A DNA stretch of 64,000 bases, from assembly GCA_963839645.1 (NCBI GenBank), contig CAWIVZ010000002.1, forward strand, positions 1 through 64,000. Direction: 5' to 3'. The position numbers and the translations under genes are program-made. The DNA comes from PALSA-911 sp963839645 (lineage in GTDB: Bacteria; Pseudomonadota; Alphaproteobacteria; Acetobacterales; Acetobacteraceae). A model generated the notes under the pieces. That model searched no databases. It had not been told where the DNA came from and saw nothing but the letters and a program-made list of their open reading frames with translations. This document shows positions 53,066 to 63,221 of this stretch, piece after piece. The first letter of the stretch is position 1. Every line of letters begins with the position of its first letter.

Positions 53066-54035
53066 ATGCAACAAGTCGTTAGCACGATGCCGCCCGCCAG
53101 GGCCCTGGGCCGCCGCCGACAGAATATTGGCGATTTGGTCTTCGCGTCTCTGGCGCGCGCGTCCGGCATCCTCGTGCTGCTGTTGCTGGGTAGCCTGATC
53201 GTTACCCTGTTTATCGGCGGTCTGCCGGCTTTCCGGGCATTTCGGCGTTCCTTTCGTCTATTCCGTCGATTGGGACCCGGTGCAGCAGATCTTCGGGGCC
53301 GCCGTGCCGATCTACGGCACTTTGGTCACCTCGGTGCTGGCCCTGATCCTGGCCGTGCCGCTGGCCTTCGGCATCGCCTTCTTCCTGACCGAGCTGGCGC
53401 CCGGCTGGATGCGGCGCCCGGTAGGAACCGCCATCGAATTGCTGGCCGCCGTGCCGTCCATCATCTACGGCATGTGGGGCTTCTTCGTGATCGTGCCGGT
53501 GATGTCGCAGACCGTGCAGCCCTGGGTGATCGACAATTTCGGCGACCTGCCGTTGATCGGCGATTTCTTCCAGGGGCCGCCGTTCGGCACCGGGATATTC
53601 ACCGCCGCCATGATCCTGGCCGTGATGGTGATCCCGTTCATCGCCGCGACCATGCGCGACGTGTTCGACACGGTTCCCGCCGTCTACAAGGAATCCGCCT
53701 ACGGGCTGGGCTGCACGACCTGGGAGGTGATGCGCTCGATCGTGCTGCCCTACACACGGGCGTCGGTTGTCGGCGGCATCATGCTCGGGCTTGGCCGTGC
53801 GCTGGGGGAGACGATGGCGGTGACCTTCGTGATCGGCAACACGAACCGGATCGCCACCAGCCTGTTCGGCCCCGGCAACACGATCGCCTCGCTGGTGGCG
53901 CTGGAGTTTCCGGAGAGCCCGGCCGGCAGCCTGAAGCTGTCCTCGCTGCTGGCGCTCGGGTTCATTCTGTTCGTGATCTCGTTCATCGTGCTGGCCATTT
54001 CGCGGTCGCTGCTGCGTCCGAGGTTGAAGGCGTGA
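53066..54035 (+). pseudogene. pstC: Phosphate ABC transporter permease PstC, one frameshift
   Basis: Codons from 53066 give a basic N-terminus and the first membrane segment (GILVLLLLGSLIVTLFIGGLPAF). Near 53241 an extra T shifts the frame; repaired it reads AFRAFGVPFVYSVDWDPVQQIFGAAVPIYGTLVTS. From there the protein is normal to the end, with VPSIIYGMWGFFV, ESAYGLGCTTWEVMRSIVLPYTRASVVGGI (the EAA loop) and GLGRALGETMAVTFVIGN. About 323 residues. Follows pstS by 138 bp. Confidence 0.9.
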
Positions 54036-54096
54036 GCATGACCGGGATGTCGTTCCATCAGACGGTAAAATTGGCCAGCCCCACGGAGACCCGCTC

Positions 54097-54996
54097 ATGA
54101 GCGCCAGCGTATCCGCCAGGGGCTCCGGTTCCGGCCTGGTGAAGAACGAGGCGGTTGCCCGCTCGCTCGGCCGGCGCCGGCACCGGATCAATTTGGTGAT
54201 CAAGGCGCTGTGCGTGGGGGCGACGATCGTCGGCCTGCTGATGCTGAGCTCGATCCTGCTTACGCTCATGTGGCGCGGCCTGGGCGGGTTGGGGCTGTCG
54301 GTTTTCACCGAGATGACCAAGGCGCCGGGGTCGAATGGCGGGTTGCTCAATGCGATCGTCGGCAGCCTGATCCAGACCGGGCTCGGAACCCTGCTGGGCA
54401 CCCCGGTCGGCCTGATGGTGGGCACCTACCTTGTCGGAATACGGCGGCAATTCGGCCGCTGGCCAATGCCGTTCGCTTCGTCTCCGACGTGCTGCTGTCC
54501 GCGCCTTCCATCCTGATCGGGTTGTTCGTCTATGCGCTGATCGTGGCGCCGTTCGGCGGGTTCTCCGGCATCGCCGGCTGCGTCGCGCTGGCGGTGATCG
54601 TGATCCCGATCGTTGTCCGCACCACCGAGGACATGCTGCAGCCTGATCCCGACCGCGATGCGTGAGGCGGCGGTGGCGCTCGGCGCGCCGAAATGGAAGA
54701 TGATCGTGCTTATCTGCTATCGCGCGGCGAAGGACGGCATCGTCACCGGGATATTGCTGGCCATCGCGCGAATTGCCGGCGAGACGGCGCCGCTGCTGTT
54801 CACCAGCCTGGGCAACCTCAACTGGTCGGTCAGTCTTCGCGAACCGATGGCAAGCCTGCCGGTGACCATCTACCAGTATGCCGGTTCGCCGTTCGATGAC
54901 TGGGTCCAGCTCGCCTGGGTCGGCGCGCTGCTGATCACGTTCGGCGTGCTGGCGATCAATATCCTGGCGCGCGTCGTGCTGCGCGGGGGAAAGTGA
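54097..54996 (+). pseudogene. pstA: Phosphate ABC transporter permease PstA, three frameshifts
   Basis: Start at 54097. Three extra bases, near 54433, 54455 and 54643, split the gene. Repaired it reads GTYLSEYGGNS...PLANAVRFVSDVLLSAPSILIGLFVY and EDMLQLIPTAMREAAVALGAPKWKMIV, the PstA EAA loop. GRIAGETAPLLFT-like (IARIAGETAPLLFT) and the last membrane segment follow. About 299 residues. The stop lies 1 base before pstB. That three lesions of the same type hit one gene supports a technical cause. Confidence 0.9.
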
Positions 54997-54997
54997 C

Positions 54998-55876
54998 ATG
55001 AACGGCGCGGCGCAGCCGAAACCCGGGCAACCTTCGGAAAAGAATACCATGAGCACCTCGACAGCGGCGACCCAATCGGCCGGCTTCGGCGATTTGCAGT
55101 CCAACCCGGCCGCCGAGCTGAACCCTGCCCGCATCTCCATCCGGGCGCTGGATTTCTTCTACGGCAGCAACCGGGCGTTGAAGAACATCAACCTCGATCT
55201 GCCAGCGCGGCAGGTCACCGGCATGATCGGGCCGTCCGGCTGCGGCAAGTCCACGCTGCTGCGGGTGCTGAACCGGATGTACGACCTGTATCCCGGCCAG
55301 CGCGCCACCGGCCAGGTGATGATGGACGGGGAGAACATCATCGATCCGGGGTTCGACCTGAATGCGCTGCGCGCGCGCGTGGGCATGGTGTTCCAGAAGC
55401 CGACGCCGTTCCCGATGACGATCTACGAGAACATCGCCTTCGGCGTGAAGCTGCACGAGAAGCTTTCCAAGGCGGAAATGGATGAGCGCGTGGAATGGTC
55501 GCTGACCCGCGGCGCGCTGTGGGGCGAGGTGAAGGATCGGCTGAACACCTCCGCCATGGGCCTGTCGGGCGGGCAGCAGCAGCGGCTGTGCATTGCGCGC
55601 ACCATCGCGGTGCGCCCGGAGGTGATCCTGCTGGATGAACCGACCAGCGCGCTCGATCCGATCAGCACCTTGAAGATCGAGGAACTGATCGATGAGCTGA
55701 AGCACGAGTTCACCATCGCCATCGTGACCCACAACATGCAGCAGGCCGCGCGTACCGCGGACCAGGTGGCCTTCTTCTATCTCGGCGAGATGGTCGAGGT
55801 GGACAGCGCGGCGAAGCTGTTCACCGCGCCCAGGGAACGGCGCACGCAGGAATACATCACCGGCCGGTTCGGCTGA
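54998..55876 (+). CDS. pstB: Phosphate ABC transporter ATPase PstB
   Basis: 292 residues from 54998, just after the pstA stop with GGGGGAAAG as ribosome site; the ATG at 55049 is an alternative. Walker A GPSGCGKST, RMYDLYPGQRATGQVMMDGENI, MVFQKPTPFPMTIYEN (Q-loop), LSGGQQQRLCIARTIA, VILLDEPTSALDP and VTHNMQQAARTADQVAFFYLGEMVE are diagnostic of PstB. It energises high-affinity phosphate uptake. Confidence 0.96.
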   Translation: MNGAAQPKPGQPSEKNTMSTSTAATQSAGFGDLQSNPAAELNPARISIRALDFFYGSNRALKNINLDLPARQVTGMIGPSGCGKSTLLRVLNRMYDLYPGQRATGQVMMDGENIIDPGFDLNALRARVGMVFQKPTPFPMTIYENIAFGVKLHEKLSKAEMDERVEWSLTRGALWGEVKDRLNTSAMGLSGGQQQRLCIARTIAVRPEVILLDEPTSALDPISTLKIEELIDELKHEFTIAIVTHNMQQAARTADQVAFFYLGEMVEVDSAAKLFTAPRERRTQEYITGRFG

Positions 55877-55896
55877 GCGGGAACGGGAGACACATC

Positions 55897-56619
55897 ATGG
55901 CCGATAGTTCGGAACACCTGGTCAAGAGCTTCGATCAGGAACTCAAGCGCCTGCACAGCCTGATCGCCGACATGGGCGGGATCGTGGAAAGCCAGGTGGC
56001 CGACGCGTCCGACGCGATCCTGGCCCGCGACTCATCGACCGCGGCGCGGGTGATCGAGGATGACAAGAAGGTGGACGCACTGGAACTGGAGATCGAGCAG
56101 TTCGTCATCCGCATGCTGGCACTTCGCCAGCCGATGGCCGGCGATTTGCGCCAGATCGTCTCGGCCCTGAAGATCACCGGCGATCTGGAACGGATCGGCG
56201 ATTACGCGGCCAATGTCGCCAAGCGCGGCATCGTGCTGAGCGAGGTCAACCTGCCATTCAGCCTGTCCGGCATCGGCCATATGTCGGTGCTGGTGCAGGA
56301 GAATTTGAAGGCCGTGATCGATGCGATCGGCGCGGAAGACGCCGAGGCGGCGCTGGAGGTCTGGCGTTCCGACCAGATGATCGACGACCTGTACAACACG
56401 ATCTTCCGCGAACTGATCACCTACATGATGGAGGATCCGCGGAATATCTCCTCCTGCGCGCATCTGCTGTTCATCGCCAAGAACATGGAACGCATCGGCG
56501 ATCACGCCACCAACATCGCCGAGACGATCTACTACGCGGTGAAGGGTGAGGTGATCCCGGAAATGCGGCCCAAGGGCGACATGTCCGCCTATGCGGTTGT
56601 CCGTCCGAAGGACGAGTGA
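55897..56619 (+). CDS. phoU: Phosphate signalling protein PhoU
   Basis: 240 residues, two PhoU three-helix bundles. Metal-binding motifs: DDKKVDALELEIEQ in the first half and ERIGDYAANVAKR / ERIGDHATNIAETIYY in the two repeats (E-R-x-x-D-x-A-x-N). It couples the state of the Pst transporter to the PhoR kinase. A ribosome site (GGGAGA) precedes the start, 20 bp after pstB. No phoR gene is in the window. Confidence 0.95.
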   Translation: MADSSEHLVKSFDQELKRLHSLIADMGGIVESQVADASDAILARDSSTAARVIEDDKKVDALELEIEQFVIRMLALRQPMAGDLRQIVSALKITGDLERIGDYAANVAKRGIVLSEVNLPFSLSGIGHMSVLVQENLKAVIDAIGAEDAEAALEVWRSDQMIDDLYNTIFRELITYMMEDPRNISSCAHLLFIAKNMERIGDHATNIAETIYYAVKGEVIPEMRPKGDMSAYAVVRPKDE

Positions 56620-56686
56620 TCGCCGGCGGCGTGCGTCTGGATCATTTCAATACAAATTCCGCACCAACCAATCGAACGGATGCATC

Positions 56687-57403
56687 ATGGCCGACGGTAT
56701 AGCTCAACTTTCGAAGCCCCTGGTCCTGGTCGTCGAGGACGAGGCGGCGCTGGCCACCATGCTGCGCTACAACCTGGAAAAGCAGGGCTTCCGGGTCGAT
56801 GAGGCGGGGGACGGGCAGGAGGCGCTGACGCGCATCGCCGAAAACCAACCCGACCTTGTGCTGCTGGATTGGATGCTGCCGGTGATGTCGGGCATCGAGG
56901 TCTGTCGCCAGATCCGCCGGCGCGCGGTGACCCGCGATCTGCCGGTGATCATGGTGACGGCCCGGACCGAGGACCAGGACGCGGTGCGAGGATTGAACAC
57001 CGGCGCGGACGACTACATCACCAAGCCTTTCAGCATGGACGCGCTGCTGGCACGCATGCGCGCGCTGCTGCGCCGCTCCAACTCCGTTCCGGCCAAGGGG
57101 CTGCTGAGCTTCCATGACATCAACATGGATCTGTCGGCGCATCGCGTGCAGCGCAACGGCCGGCCGATCCATCTGGGGCCGACCGAGTTCCGCCTGCTGG
57201 AATTTTTCATGCAGCACCCGCGGCGGGTATTCTCCCGCGAGGAACTGCTGGACGCGGTTTGGGGCCCGGACATTCATGTCGAGCCGCGCACGGTGGACGT
57301 GCATATCCGCCGGCTGCGCAAATCGATCAACGCCAAGGGCGAACTGGATATCGTGCGCACGGTGCGGGCGGCGGGCTACGCGCTCGATACGGAACTCGCC
57401 TGA
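56687..57403 (+). CDS. phoB: Phosphate regulon response regulator PhoB
   Basis: 238 residues from the ATG at 56687. Receiver domain: VVEDEAAL acidic pair, phosphoacceptor Asp61 in LLDWMLPVMSG, Thr in MVTARTED and Lys in DDYITKPFS. The winged-helix output domain has LGPTEFRLLEFFMQHPRRVFSREELLDAVWG and RTVDVHIRRLRKSI. It activates genes with a Pho box such as the one at 51803-51820. Its place behind phoU, without phoR, differs from the phoR-pst-phoU-phoB order of rhizobia only by the missing kinase. Confidence 0.95.
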   Translation: MADGIAQLSKPLVLVVEDEAALATMLRYNLEKQGFRVDEAGDGQEALTRIAENQPDLVLLDWMLPVMSGIEVCRQIRRRAVTRDLPVIMVTARTEDQDAVRGLNTGADDYITKPFSMDALLARMRALLRRSNSVPAKGLLSFHDINMDLSAHRVQRNGRPIHLGPTEFRLLEFFMQHPRRVFSREELLDAVWGPDIHVEPRTVDVHIRRLRKSINAKGELDIVRTVRAAGYALDTELA

Positions 57404-57409
57404 CGCGCG

Positions 57410-57440
57410 CCGGCCTCTCCCGCAACGCGGGAGAGGCCGG
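57410..57440. terminator. Bidirectional terminator behind phoB
   Basis: 57410-57422 and 57428-57440 are a perfect 13-bp inverted repeat with a 5-base loop; CCACTTTT follows. It lies between phoB and the convergent flavin oxidoreductase gene and starts 7 bp behind the phoB stop. Confidence 0.8.
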
Positions 57441-57447
57441 CCACTTT

Positions 57448-58531
57448 TCAGTGGAACGTGCCGCGCAGATACTGGTTCGGCACCGGCGGCTTGGCGCCCA
57501 GCGCCATCGCCGCGCGGATCGGCCAGGACGGGTCGCCCAGCAGCACGCGGGCCAGGAAGACCAGATCCGCGCGCTGGTTGCCCAGGATTTCCTCGGCGTG
57601 CTCGGCCTTGGTGATCAGGCCGACCGCGCCGGTGGGGATGCCGGCACCGTGGCGGATCGCATCGGCGAACGGCACCTGATAGCCGGGATGCAGCGAGGGG
57701 ATTCGAGCCTCCGCCGCAACCCCGCCCGAGGAGCAGTCGATCAGGTCCACGTCGCCGCGGGCCTTCAGCATGCGGCCGACTTCCACCGTGTCGTCGATGG
57801 TCAGGCCGCCCGCCATGTAGTCGACGCAGGACAGGCGCACGAACAGCGGCAGTTCCGCTGGCCACACAGCGCGCACGGCGTCCAGCGTTTCCATCAGGAA
57901 GCGGGCGCGCCCCGTCAGGTCGCCGCCATACTGGTCGTTGCGCTGGTTGCTGATGGGCGAGAGGAAGGAATGTGCCAGGTAGCCGTGCGCGGCGTGCACC
58001 TCGACGATCTTGAAGCCGGAGTTCGAGCGCCATCTTCGCGGTGGCGGCGAAGCTGGCGGCGATGCCGGCGATGTCGGATTGGCTCAGCTGGATCGGGTTC
58101 ACCGCGCCTGCGGTGAACGGCACGGGGCTCGGCGCCACCGGCACCCAGCCGCCGGCGTCCGGCGCGATCGGGGCGCCGCCTTCCCAGGGCACCGCGCAGC
58201 TCGCCTTGCGCCCGGCATGGGCGATCTGGATGCCAGGCACGGCGCCAGAGGCCGCGATCACGCTGGCCAGGCGCTTGAGCACCGCGGCGTGCTCCGGGCT
58301 GTAGGCGCCGAGGCAGCCGGGGGTGATGCGGCCGATATCGGCGACGGCGGTCGCTTCCACGAACACGATGCCGGCGCCGCCGTAGCCGCGCGCGCCGAGA
58401 TGCTGGACATGCCAGTCATTGCCCAGGCCGTCCTCGGCGGAATACTGGCACATCGGCGCCACCGCGATGCGGTTGCGGGCGGTGACGGAGCGGAAGCTGA
58501 TCGGCTGGAACAGAAGCGGATTGGCGGCCAT
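57448..58531 (-). pseudogene. Old-yellow-enzyme family NADH:flavin oxidoreductase (YqjM/NamA-like), one frameshift
   Basis: Starts at 58531. N-terminal half: FQPISFRSVTARNRIAVAPMCQYSAEDG (the Cys typical of the YqjM branch), HLGARGYGGAGIVFVEATAV and IQIAHAGRKAS. Near 58022 an extra base breaks the frame; repaired it reads KMALDSGFKIVEVHAAHGYLAHSFLSP. The second half has NQRNDQYGGDLTGRARF and the phosphate loop region. About 360 residues. It reduces activated alkenes with FMN and NADPH. The same insertion-type lesion as elsewhere, so probably intact. Confidence 0.88.
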
Positions 58532-58666
58532 GAAGGGTCTTTCTTGCGGAGGGAAGTCGCGCCAGCCGATACAAGCAAGCCGTACCGATGGCAATCCGGC
58601 GCGATTTCGGCTAACGCAAGCGTTGCGCACCGCTCTGATTTTCCAGCAATCGGCCCCCCGATCCCC

Positions 58667-59526
58667 ATGAACATCCTGTCCATCCAGTCCTGGGTCGCCT
58701 ATGGCCATGTCGGCAACGCCAGCGCGGTGTTCCCGCTGCAGCGTCTGGGCGCGGAGGTGTGGGCGATCAACACCGTGCAGTTCTCCAACCACACGGGCTA
58801 TGGCGACTGGACCGGCCAGGTTTTCACCGGCGAGAATGTCCGCGCGCTGGTGGACGGGATTGACCGACGGGGGCGCTGGCGCGCTGCGATGCGGTGCTGT
58901 CGGGCTATATGGGGGATGCGGGGATCGGCGAGGCGGTGCTGGATGCCGTCGAACGGGTCCGCGCGGCCAATCCGGGCACGCTGTATTGCTGCGATCCGGT
59001 GATCGGCGATGACGACACCGGGGTGTATGTGCGGCCGGGAATTGAGGCGATGCTGCGCGAGCGGGCGCTGCCGCGGGCCGATATCGCCACGCCCAACCGG
59101 TTTGAGCTGGAGCGGCTGACCGGGATCGACTGCTCCACGCTGGAGCGGGCCAAGGCGGCGGTGGCGCGGCTGCAGGCGACGATGCACGCGCCCGGGCCGC
59201 GTTCGGTGCTGCTGACCAGCCTGGACACCGACGACACGCCGGCCGATTGCATCGATCTGCTGGCGGGAGAGGGCGGGGCATTTCATCTGCTGCGCACCCC
59301 GCGCCTGCCGGTGCAGCTGAACGGCGCGGGGGATGCGATCGCAGCGCTGTTCCTGTTCCACCGGCTGCGCGGCGGCAGCGTCGTGCGGGCGCTGGAGGAA
59401 GCGGGATCGTCGGTGCACGGATTGCTGCGCCGTACCGCCGAGGCCGGTTCGCGCGAAATCCTGACCGTCGCGGCGCAGGAGGAGTTCGTGGCGCCAACCT
59501 TGCGGCTGACCAGCCGGCCGTGTTGA
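58667..59526 (+). pseudogene. pdxY: Pyridoxal kinase PdxY, one frameshift
   Basis: Starts at 58667: ILSIQSWVAYGHVGNASAVFPLQRLGAEVWAINTVQFSNHTGYG is diagnostic of PdxY/PdxK. Near 58870, in a run of five G, one base appears to be missing; restoring it gives GIDRRGALARCDAVLSGYMGDAGIGEAVLDAV. The rest is normal: YCCDPVIGDDDTGVYVRPG, TPNRFELERLTG, LLTSLDTDD and LNGAGDAIAALFLFH with the catalytic Asp. About 287 residues. It phosphorylates pyridoxal for the vitamin B6 salvage route. This is the only shift in the window that needs an added base. Confidence 0.88.
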
Positions 59527-59590
59527 TGACTGCCCCATTCCCGCCTCGGCTTTGCGGCACACTCCACCCCGAAAGAGTTCGGAAGGCTTC

Positions 59591-61351
59591 ATGCGCTTTA
59601 TAAAGACCTATACGCGGGTGCTGCTGCTGCTGGGCGCGGACCTGAAGGTCGCGGTGTTCCTGGGTTTGGCGAACATGGCCGTGGCGACGTTGCATTTCAT
59701 CGACCCCGTGCTGTTCGGCAGGGTGATCGAATTGCTGGGGCGCGCCACCGACCTGCCCCGTGCCGAGCTTTGGCACCAGGCCGGAACGCTGCTGGGGATC
59801 TGGGCGGCGGTCGGCGTCGGCGGGATCGCCGCCAATGCCGCCGTGGCCTTGCAGGCCGAGCGGCTGGCCCATCGCAACCGGCTGCGGGCCATGAGCCAGT
59901 ATTACGGACATGTGCTCTCCCTGCCGCTGTCCTTCTATGGCGACACCCAGTCTGGCCGGCTGATCAAGGCCATGATCGCCGGATCGGAGTTGCTGTTCGC
60001 GGTCTGGCTGACGTTCTTCCGCGACCACCTGGCGACGATCCTGTCGGTGGTGGTGCTGCTGCCGATGACGCTGTTCATCAACTGGAAGCTCGGCGCGGTA
60101 TTGATGGCGCTGGTGGTGGTGTTCGTTATCGTCACCGCGCTGGTGATCCAGCACACCGAGGCCGGACAGCGCAAGGCGGAGGCACTCAACTCCACCTTGT
60201 CCGGCACCGCGCAGGATGCGCTGTCCAATGTGATGGTGGTGCAGGCCTTTACCCGCTTGGCAGCGGAGACACGGCTGTTCAGCGACATCGCCAACGAGTT
60301 CATCCGCCATCAGTTTCCGGTGCTGAACTGGTGGGCGCTGGTCAGTGTTCTCACCCGCGCGTCCAGCACCATCGCGGTCATTGTCATCGTCGCCGTCGGC
60401 ACCGTGCTGCATGTGCAGGGCCAGGCCAGCGTGGGCGAGATCGTTTCCTTCATGGGGATCGCCACGCTGCTGATCGGCCGGCTGGAGTTGGCGGTGGCGT
60501 TCGCCGCAACCCTGTTTTCCCGCCTGCCGGCGCTGGAGGAATTCTTTGGCATCCTGGATGCTCAGAGTTCGGTGCCGGAAAAGCCGGATGCCGTAAAGCT
60601 GGTGGCCAAGGCCGGTGAGGTGGTGTTCGAGAGTGTCAGCTTCGCCTATCCGGGCGGGCCGAACATCCTGAGCGAGTGCAGCTTTATCGCGCGCCCCGGC
60701 ATGACCGTGGCGCTGGTCGGGCAGACCGGAGCCGGCAAGTCCACCGCGATGGCGCTGTTGCAGCGCCTGTGGGACCCGTCTTCCGGGCGGGTCATGATCG
60801 ATGGCCAGGACCTGCGCGACGTGACGCTGGAAAGCCTGCGCGGCGCCATTGGCGTGGTGTTCCAGGAAAGCCTGCTGTTCAACCGCACCATCCGCGAGAA
60901 CCTGATGATCGGCCGCCCGGATGCATCCGAGGCGGAACTGGAGCAGGCCTGCCATCTGGCGGATGCGCATGAATTCATCGTTCGCCAGCCGCAGGGCTAC
61001 GACACGGTGATCGGCGAACGCGGCAGCACGCTTTCCGGCGGCCAGCGTCAGCGGCTGGCGATCGCCCGCGCGCTGCTGAAGGATCCGCCGATCCTGATCC
61101 TGGACGAGGCGACCAGCGCCCTGGACGCGGCGACCGAGGCGCGGGTGAGCAAGGCCTTGGCCGCGCTGATGGCCGGACGGACGACCTTCATCATTGCGCA
61201 CCGCCTCTCCACGGTCCGCGATGCCGACGAGATCCTGCTGTTCGATTCCGGGCGGATCGCTGAGCGCGGCAGTTTTTCGCAGCTACTGGCCCAAGGCGGG
61301 CGTTTCGCCGCGCTGGTTTCCACCCAACTTACGCCCGCGGCCGCCGATTAG
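59591..61351 (+). CDS. ndvA: Cyclic beta-glucan exporter, ABC permease-ATPase (NdvA/ChvA family)
   Basis: 586 residues from the ATG at 59591, the NdvA/ChvA size. Six-helix exporter domain: FIKTYTRVLLLLGADLKVAVFLGLANMAVATLHFIDPVLFGRVIELL is the family start; SLPLSFYGDTQSGRLIKAMI and AFTRLAAETRLF are intracellular loops. ATPase: GQTGAGKST, QESLLFNRTIRENL, TLSGGQRQRLAIARAL, ILILDEATSALDAATE and HRLSTVRDAD. It exports cyclic beta-1,2-glucan to the periplasm in rhizobia. No glucan synthase gene is nearby, so export of another glycan or lipid cannot be excluded. The glycosidase-like gene at 6.5 kb is too far away to imply a link. Confidence 0.85.
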   Translation: MRFIKTYTRVLLLLGADLKVAVFLGLANMAVATLHFIDPVLFGRVIELLGRATDLPRAELWHQAGTLLGIWAAVGVGGIAANAAVALQAERLAHRNRLRAMSQYYGHVLSLPLSFYGDTQSGRLIKAMIAGSELLFAVWLTFFRDHLATILSVVVLLPMTLFINWKLGAVLMALVVVFVIVTALVIQHTEAGQRKAEALNSTLSGTAQDALSNVMVVQAFTRLAAETRLFSDIANEFIRHQFPVLNWWALVSVLTRASSTIAVIVIVAVGTVLHVQGQASVGEIVSFMGIATLLIGRLELAVAFAATLFSRLPALEEFFGILDAQSSVPEKPDAVKLVAKAGEVVFESVSFAYPGGPNILSECSFIARPGMTVALVGQTGAGKSTAMALLQRLWDPSSGRVMIDGQDLRDVTLESLRGAIGVVFQESLLFNRTIRENLMIGRPDASEAELEQACHLADAHEFIVRQPQGYDTVIGERGSTLSGGQRQRLAIARALLKDPPILILDEATSALDAATEARVSKALAALMAGRTTFIIAHRLSTVRDADEILLFDSGRIAERGSFSQLLAQGGRFAALVSTQLTPAAAD

Positions 61352-61546
61352 GATCGCGGCTTCACGTCTTGTTGCACCGCACAGCAGAATGTTGCTTCGG
61401 TTGGCCGAGAAAGCGCAGGGTAGGTCTTCACCGGCAGCCGTGCCAGGTTGGTGCGGCGGTGCGGGCGGTCGGGTCCGCCGTTGTCCCGGGTTTGGTCTGG
61501 GTGGCTGGCGGCTTCACGCCCGGCTCGATCAGCAGGGAGGCTTGCC

Positions 61547-61975
61547 ATGACGATTGCCGCGATCCTCAAGCACAAGGGCAGTGACGTCGTCTCGATAGCG
61601 GAAAACACCAGCGTGGCCGATCTCGTGCGGCTGCTGGCGGAACGGCGGATCGGGGCCGTTCCGGTGATGAACGACCAGGGCCGGCTGCTCGGCATCGTCA
61701 GCGAGCGCGATGTGGTGGCCGCACTCGGCGCACACGGCGCGGCGGCCCTGTCGATGCCGGCGACAATGTTCATGACCCAGTCGCCGCGCACCGGCACGCC
61801 GCGCACCACGGTCGCCGAGGCGATGGAATGGATGACGGAAGGCCGTTTCCGCCATCTGCCGATCCTGCAGGATGACAGGATGATCGGCATCATCAGCATC
61901 GGCGATGTGGTGAAGGCCCGGATCATGCAGCAGGCACAGGAAGTCGACAGCCTGAAGGCCTATGTCGCGGCCTGA
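61547..61975 (+). CDS. CBS-domain protein
   Basis: 142 residues from the ATG at 61547 (GGGAGG upstream). Two CBS motifs make one Bateman module: VADLVRLLAERRIGAVPVMNDQGRLLGIVSERDVVAAL and TVAEAMEWMTEGRFRHLPILQDDRMIGIISIGDVVKARI. No other domain. Such stand-alone modules bind adenine nucleotides and regulate partner proteins, or act in stress responses; partner unknown. Confidence 0.9.
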   Translation: MTIAAILKHKGSDVVSIAENTSVADLVRLLAERRIGAVPVMNDQGRLLGIVSERDVVAALGAHGAAALSMPATMFMTQSPRTGTPRTTVAEAMEWMTEGRFRHLPILQDDRMIGIISIGDVVKARIMQQAQEVDSLKAYVAA

Positions 61976-62231
61976 AGCGCGAAGCCTGAGGAAGTCGCGC
62001 GAGAATCAGCGCGATGTCGGACCAGCTGTGGCCGTCAGCAGGAGGACGTTAATCTTGATGCGGGCTCGCGGGATGCGCTGACGGGATCGGAACCTCGCTC
62101 AAACAGCGATCGCCAGTCACCCGGCAAGGCTCCGCAGTCTTTCTGACTATTTTGTCGTTGTAGAACATTTCGATCAGGGCATAGTCTCGGGCAACAACGG
62201 CCGAATGGGTCGCGTGTCAGGAGGACGTCCG

Positions 62232-63221
62232 TTGCAGACAATGCTTTGCAAGAAACTTGGGATCACGGTTCCCATTATTCTGGCGCCTGTCGGCGGAGCC
62301 CATAGTCCGCGGCTCACTGCCGCGGTCTGCAACGCCGGAGGCCTGGGCACGCTTCCATTGTGGGGTGTCGATACGGATACGCTTCGCCGCCAGGTGCGCG
62401 AGACGCAGGCGATGACATCGCGTCCGTTCGCGGTGAATTTGAATGTGAACTTTCCGCAGGAAGAACGCCTGGCCGCCTGTCTGGAGGAGGGGGTGAAAGT
62501 GATCTCCTTCTTCTGGCGCGATCCGTCCGGGCTGGTACCGATCGCCAAGGCGGCAGGTGCCATCGTGATGCATACGGTGGGCAATGCCGACGACGCGCGC
62601 CGCGCGGTGGATTGCGGGGTTGATATCGTCGTCGCGCAGGGCTGGGAAGCTGGCGGGCATGTGCGGGGCACGGTGGCGACGATGGCGTTGGTCCCGGCGG
62701 TCGTGGATGCCGTGGGCGACGTTCCCGTCGTGGCCGCGGGCGGCATCGCCGATGGCAGGGGCCTCGCCGCCGCGCTGGCGCTGGGCGCGGGTGGGGCCTG
62801 GATCGGCACCCGCTTTCTCGCCAGCGAAGAGGCGATGGTTCATCCGGAATACTTGCAACGCCTGCTTGCGGCGACGGAGAACGACACGGTCTGGCTGGAA
62901 GATCTGTTCGATGTCGGCTGGGCCGAGGCGCCGCATCGCGTGCTGCGCAACAGCACGGTGGCGAACTGGGAAGCGGCTGGCCGGCCGCCTTCGGGCATGC
63001 GGCCTGGTGCCGGCGAGGTGATCGCGACATCCCCGACGCGTGGAGACGTGGTGCGGTACCGGTCCTACACGGTGAGCCCCGACACACGCGGCGATCTGGA
63101 GGCGCTTTCGATGTGGGCGGGGCAAAGTGTTGGTATGGTGCGCCGCAAGCAACCGGCCGCGGAGATCGTGCGGGAGATCCACGAAGACGCGCAGGCGATT
63201 CTGCGCCGGATTGGTGAATAG
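62232..63221 (+). CDS. Nitronate monooxygenase (2-nitropropane dioxygenase) family
   Basis: 329 residues from a TTG at 62232 with AGGAGG seven bases upstream; ATG at 62241 is the alternative but spaced too far. TIM barrel binding FMN: IILAPVGGAHSPRLTAAVCNAGGLG, VAQGWEAGGHVRG with the catalytic His, and the phosphate-binding VVAAGGIADGRGLAAALALGAGGAWIGTRFLAS. It oxidises alkyl nitronates such as propionate-3-nitronate; some members have other roles. No close neighbours on the same strand upstream, so it has its own promoter in the 256-bp gap 61976-62231. Confidence 0.9.
   Translation: MQTMLCKKLGITVPIILAPVGGAHSPRLTAAVCNAGGLGTLPLWGVDTDTLRRQVRETQAMTSRPFAVNLNVNFPQEERLAACLEEGVKVISFFWRDPSGLVPIAKAAGAIVMHTVGNADDARRAVDCGVDIVVAQGWEAGGHVRGTVATMALVPAVVDAVGDVPVVAAGGIADGRGLAAALALGAGGAWIGTRFLASEEAMVHPEYLQRLLAATENDTVWLEDLFDVGWAEAPHRVLRNSTVANWEAAGRPPSGMRPGAGEVIATSPTRGDVVRYRSYTVSPDTRGDLEALSMWAGQSVGMVRRKQPAAEIVREIHEDAQAILRRIGE

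Noticed and set aside
56642..61201. A 1519-codon open frame on the minus strand
   Set aside because: It is mostly antisense to phoB, pdxY and ndvA and lacks any domain except where it passes through the flavin oxidoreductase gene. Long antisense frames are normal in DNA this GC-rich.
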